A DNA stretch of 7,239 nt, from NCBI GenBank assembly GCA_012965455.1, contig DTSG01000524.1:1-7239 (forward strand). Direction: 5' to 3'. The DNA is from Planctomycetaceae bacterium (lineage in GTDB: Bacteria > Planctomycetota > Planctomycetia > Pirellulales > Pirellulaceae). Shown here one piece after another: positions 4,982-7,239 of the stretch. The position numbers and the translations under genes are program-made. Numbering within the stretch: position 1 is the stretch's first letter; each line of letters begins with the position of its first letter. The notes under the pieces were generated by a model. It saw only the letters and a program-made list of their open reading frames with translations, was not told the origin of the DNA and did not search any database.

Positions 4982-5830
4982 CTATTGCCGCGCACCAACC
5001 TGTTGCTTCATAAACGCTAATGCATCACGGGCTAACTGTTCTTCGGAGTCATACATCCGCCGCCAAATTTTCGTGGCCGCAGCAATCTCCGGTAATGCTA
5101 GGCCGAAAGCTTCGACAACCATCCAGCCGTCATAGCCAACTTCCAGCAAGGTATCAAAGTTCTCTTGCCAATTCACATTTCCAGTACCAGGTGTGCTGCG
5201 GTCGTTCTCCGAGATATGAACATGCGTTAATACGTCTTGGCAGGAACGAATCGCTTCGGCAATATTCTTTTCTTCAATATTACTGTGAAAGGTGTCGTAC
5301 ATCATACGGCAATTCGGGTGGTCCACTTCACGGACGAATCTAGCGGCATCACTGTGCGTGTTGAGCAAATATGTTTCAAAGCGGTTCAGGCATTCAACGC
5401 CTAACATGACTCCAACGCTACCCGCATGTTCGGCAACTTGCCGCATACTATCCACGCCCCATTTCCATTCATCTGCAGTCGGCCCCGCACCGCTGAAAAT
5501 CCCCAACGCTGAATGATACGGACCCACTAGGCTCTGGGCACCCACCGCCGCGGCATTATCTAACGCTTCCTTGGTGTTTGCCACACCTAACGCACGAACT
5601 GCAGGATCTGAACTTATCGGATTGTCTTCCTCGCCTCGAACCGTAACAATTGTGCGTTCTAGGCCAATCGAATCTAGCCGCTCACCCCATTTTGTAAGCA
5701 AGTCTAAATCATAGGCAAACAACGGCAATTCAACTCCGTCGTATCCCATCTCTTTCAACGATTCCACAACGGGAATCATGTCGTCGTTCATCTCGCCTGT
5801 CCATAACAGCAGGTTCATTCCATATTTCAT
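4982..5830 (-). CDS. sugar isomerase/epimerase, D-tagatose 3-epimerase-like TIM barrel
   Basis: The 282-residue protein belongs to the AP-endonuclease-2-like TIM-barrel family (xylose isomerase-like). It follows the D-tagatose/D-psicose 3-epimerase pattern closely: GVECLNRFETYLLNT (144-158), MMYDTFHSNIEE (176-187), HVHISENDR (203-211), then GYDGWMVVEAF (232-242). The four metal ligands known in the Pseudomonas tagatose 3-epimerase correspond to E146, D179, H205 and E240. Members of the family epimerise free ketoses at C3, or isomerise hydroxypyruvate or inositol intermediates, using a divalent metal; the true substrate here cannot be read from the sequence. No signal peptide is visible. The ATG at 5830 has a strong AAGGAG site eight bases upstream. 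It starts 22 bp after the ACP-phosphodiesterase-like gene and lies downstream of a Gfo/Idh/MocA oxidoreductase, which suggests a joint role in sugar or polyol catabolism. Confidence 0.88.
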   Translation of the reverse strand: MKYGMNLLLWTGEMNDDMIPVVESLKEMGYDGVELPLFAYDLDLLTKWGERLDSIGLERTIVTVRGEEDNPISSDPAVRALGVANTKEALDNAAAVGAQSLVGPYHSALGIFSGAGPTADEWKWGVDSMRQVAEHAGSVGVMLGVECLNRFETYLLNTHSDAARFVREVDHPNCRMMYDTFHSNIEEKNIAEAIRSCQDVLTHVHISENDRSTPGTGNVNWQENFDTLLEVGYDGWMVVEAFGLALPEIAAATKIWRRMYDSEEQLARDALAFMKQQVGARQ

Positions 5831-5838
5831 CGTTCACT

Positions 5839-5844
5839 CTCCTT
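5839..5844 (-). promoter_or_regulatory. strong Shine-Dalgarno site of the epimerase gene
   Basis: AAGGAG on the minus strand sits eight bases before the ATG at 5830. It is the clearest ribosome binding site in the window; most of the neighbouring leftward genes have weak or no such site. Confidence 0.65.
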
Positions 5845-5852
5845 CGAGTTCA

Positions 5853-6521
5853 TTAAATGTTCGTCGTTTTTATTGTATCAGGACTTAATAATTCATGTTG
5901 CAGCCGCAACACGCGTTCCCGAAAACCGCTAAACAGCGCGACAATCGCATCGTCAAATTGTTCCAAACCAACCCGCTGCATGACTTGGTTCAAGCGATAA
6001 GCTAGTCGATCGTCATCGACGTAATCAAACAAAAACTGTTCACGTTGAAAAGCATCGAACAATCGGACAAAATCATCCGTCGGACGCTTTGCGACTCGAT
6101 TGATGAACCTCTGAATGAACATCGCATCCACGGCCTGCATATTTTCATAATATCGCTCTAGAGCGCTCGGATTTTGTTGACTCAAATGAGCATCGAGTAA
6201 TAACTCAATAACGATATGACCTAGAAACCAGGGGCGCATCGATTCATCATCTGGATGCACGTCGCGTATTGCCTTGGAAAACTCTAAATTCAGCTTTTGA
6301 AAGACTTCGTTCGCATGAAACCAACGGTCGTCATCTAGGTGCTGAGCGATCCCTCGTGCGACTTCGACAACCGCCGGATCTGCATCGTTGAAAAACGGTT
6401 CCAGCGATTTACGCCGTATCCGTACTTTGCGATCAATCACGCTCAACATGTCCGGCACGCCGGTGCTGGCCATAAACAACGGACGATCAAGAAATTCGAT
6501 AGCATGGGATAAGTAATTCAC
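5853..6521 (-). CDS. hypothetical protein, resembles ACP phosphodiesterase (DUF479-like)
   Basis: I do not recognise this 222-residue protein with certainty. It is all-helical in appearance and its layout resembles the acyl-carrier-protein phosphodiesterase (AcpH/DUF479) family: an MNYLSHA opening (AcpH proteins begin MNFLAH or MNYLAH), a VPD near residue 23, then RWFHANEVF (66-74) where that family has HxxID and F, and GHIVIELLLDAHL (101-113) where it has a DxxxDHFLAxHW-like segment. Candidate metal or catalytic residues are H69, H102, E106, D110 and H112. AcpH removes the phosphopantetheine arm from acyl carrier protein; whether this protein does so is inference only. The start is a GTG at 6521 without a good ribosome site, chosen because the MNYLSHA motif begins there. 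There is no membrane segment. It sits 53 bp after the oxidoreductase and 22 bp before the epimerase, probably in one operon. Confidence 0.65.
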   Translation of the reverse strand: MNYLSHAIEFLDRPLFMASTGVPDMLSVIDRKVRIRRKSLEPFFNDADPAVVEVARGIAQHLDDDRWFHANEVFQKLNLEFSKAIRDVHPDDESMRPWFLGHIVIELLLDAHLSQQNPSALERYYENMQAVDAMFIQRFINRVAKRPTDDFVRLFDAFQREQFLFDYVDDDRLAYRLNQVMQRVGLEQFDDAIVALFSGFRERVLRLQHELLSPDTIKTTNI

Positions 6522-6574
6522 GGTTGAATAACTTTAGCATATTGAATGTCAAATAAGAGCACGGAAACTAAAGC

Positions 6575-7239
6575 CTATTTAAGCGGGATTCCCGCGATGG
6601 CTTGCCAACTGCCGTCTTCAGCAGACTTTAACACAGCGTCGCAGACTTTTTGAGTTTCCAATGCATCTCGGAAAGTTGGCCCTGCCGGTGTACCACTCGC
6701 TAAACCTTCAAGGAAATCAGCGACTTGGTGAACAAAGGTATGCTCATAACCAATTTGCAATCCAGGTACCCACCAATGATCCATATAAGGTTGATCACCA
6801 TCGGTAACATGGATACTGCGCCACCCACGAACAATTGAATCATCATTATGATCAAAATACTCTAGGCGATGCAGATCATGTAAGTCCCACCGGATAGATG
6901 CATTTTCGCCATTGATTTCTAATGTGTATAACGCCTTGTGTCCCCGTGCATATCGAGTCGACTCAAACAATGCTAATGAACCGTTACTGAAACGACCCAT
7001 AAAGGTACAGGCATCGTCGATCGTCACCGGCATGACTTCGCCCGTCGCCTGATGTACTCGTTCCTTAATAAACGTTTCCGTCATCGCAGTGACACTATCA
7101 AGGCTACCATTAAGCCATAAAGCAGTATCGATGCAGTGAGCTAGTAGGTCACCGGTTACGCCAGAGCCCGCCGCCTTGGCGTCGAGGCGCCATAGTCCTT
7201 CACCCCCTTGAGGGAGGTCTGTCGAGATTGTCCAATCTT
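6575..7239 (-). CDS. Gfo/Idh/MocA family oxidoreductase, C-terminal part (partial)
   Basis: The frame stays open from the stop at 6575 to the right edge, so the gene is cut: 220 residues are visible and the N-terminal NAD(P)-binding Rossmann fold (roughly 150 residues) lies beyond the window. An in-frame ATG at 7084 is internal, because upstream codons encode typical family sequence: WRLDAKAAGSGVTGDLLAH then CIDTALWLNG, containing the conserved GD(L)xxH segment whose His (codon 7136-7138) lies in the active site. Further matches are FSNGSLALFESTR, the EINGENASIRWDL strand region, and HWWVPG followed by GYEHTFVHQVADFLEG near the C-terminus. These enzymes oxidise or reduce sugars and polyols such as inositol with NAD(P); the substrate is not predictable here. 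The gene is probably first or early in an operon with the two genes downstream. Confidence 0.92.
   Translation of the reverse strand, partial: DWTISTDLPQGGEGLWRLDAKAAGSGVTGDLLAHCIDTALWLNGSLDSVTAMTETFIKERVHQATGEVMPVTIDDACTFMGRFSNGSLALFESTRYARGHKALYTLEINGENASIRWDLHDLHRLEYFDHNDDSIVRGWRSIHVTDGDQPYMDHWWVPGLQIGYEHTFVHQVADFLEGLASGTPAGPTFRDALETQKVCDAVLKSAEDGSWQAIAGIPLK
6583..6595 (-). terminator. GC-rich hairpin at the end of the oxidoreductase gene
   Basis: GCGGG and CCCGC flank a three-base loop, forming a perfect five-pair GC stem inside the last codons of the oxidoreductase gene. On the leftward transcript TTAAATAG follows. The U-tract is poor, so this may only lower expression of the genes downstream, or be a chance result of the coding sequence. 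Confidence 0.25.

Noticed and set aside
5020..5516. Two overlapping plus-strand frames across the epimerase gene
   Set aside because: They are antisense to a well-supported enzyme with all metal ligands in place and have no family features.
6547..6552. Perfect TTGACA on the minus strand before the ACP-phosphodiesterase-like gene
   Set aside because: No hexamer resembling TATAAT lies 15-19 bases downstream, so I do not call a promoter here.
7082..7084. ATG as the start of the oxidoreductase gene
   Set aside because: Codons continue in frame to the right edge and encode typical Gfo/Idh/MocA sequence including the GDLLAH segment, so this Met is internal.
1..7239. CRISPR array, tRNA or rRNA gene, insertion sequence, defence system or prophage
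   Set aside because: I looked on both strands and saw no repeat-spacer pattern, cloverleaf, transposase, or terminal inverted repeats; the genes are mostly housekeeping or metabolic.

Overview
The window looks like chromosomal DNA of a member of the Planctomycetota, or at least of the PVC superphylum. The strongest pointer is a 69-codon small basic protein at 809-1018 that I recognise as the PVC-restricted small basic protein family. A cytosolic Ser/Thr kinase with an HRDVCPRN catalytic loop, a long perfect pentapeptide-repeat protein, a Gfo/Idh/MocA oxidoreductase beside a sugar-phosphate isomerase/epimerase, and weak or absent Shine-Dalgarno sequences at several genes all fit that group. 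Genus and order cannot be fixed from this window; base composition looks moderate by eye.

Layout. One gene reads rightward: a pentapeptide-repeat protein (157-786), with a possible promoter and an imperfect palindrome upstream. It converges on a leftward series of eight genes that fills the rest of the window. In transcription order, from the right edge, these are: a Gfo/Idh/MocA oxidoreductase cut by the window edge (7239 to 6575), an acyl-carrier-protein-phosphodiesterase-like protein of uncertain function (6521-5853), a D-tagatose 3-epimerase-like sugar isomerase (5830-4982), scpB (4856-4035), rpe (3994-3290), accD (3055-2225), a protein kinase (2098-1181) and the PVC small basic protein (1018-809).

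How the genes relate. The three rightmost genes are closely spaced (53 and 22 bp gaps). The oxidoreductase and the TIM-barrel isomerase are a typical planctomycete sugar-catabolism pairing. scpB and rpe lie 40 bp apart and may be co-transcribed, although a small hairpin covers the scpB stop codon. accD, the kinase and the small basic protein are separated by gaps of 126-235 bp and probably have their own promoters. The set mixes housekeeping roles (fatty-acid synthesis, pentose phosphates, chromosome segregation) with signalling and sugar catabolism, and is not one pathway.

No stretch longer than 300 bases lacks a gene. I saw no tRNA, rRNA, CRISPR array, insertion sequence or phage gene. I do not see a clear new multi-gene system. 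The best second-look items are the ACP-phosphodiesterase-like gene, the kinase with an altered catalytic loop and poor glycine loop, a 10-bp tandem repeat after the epimerase gene, a candidate leaderless promoter at scpB, and the uninterrupted 32-repeat pentapeptide helix with a tryptophan-rich tail.
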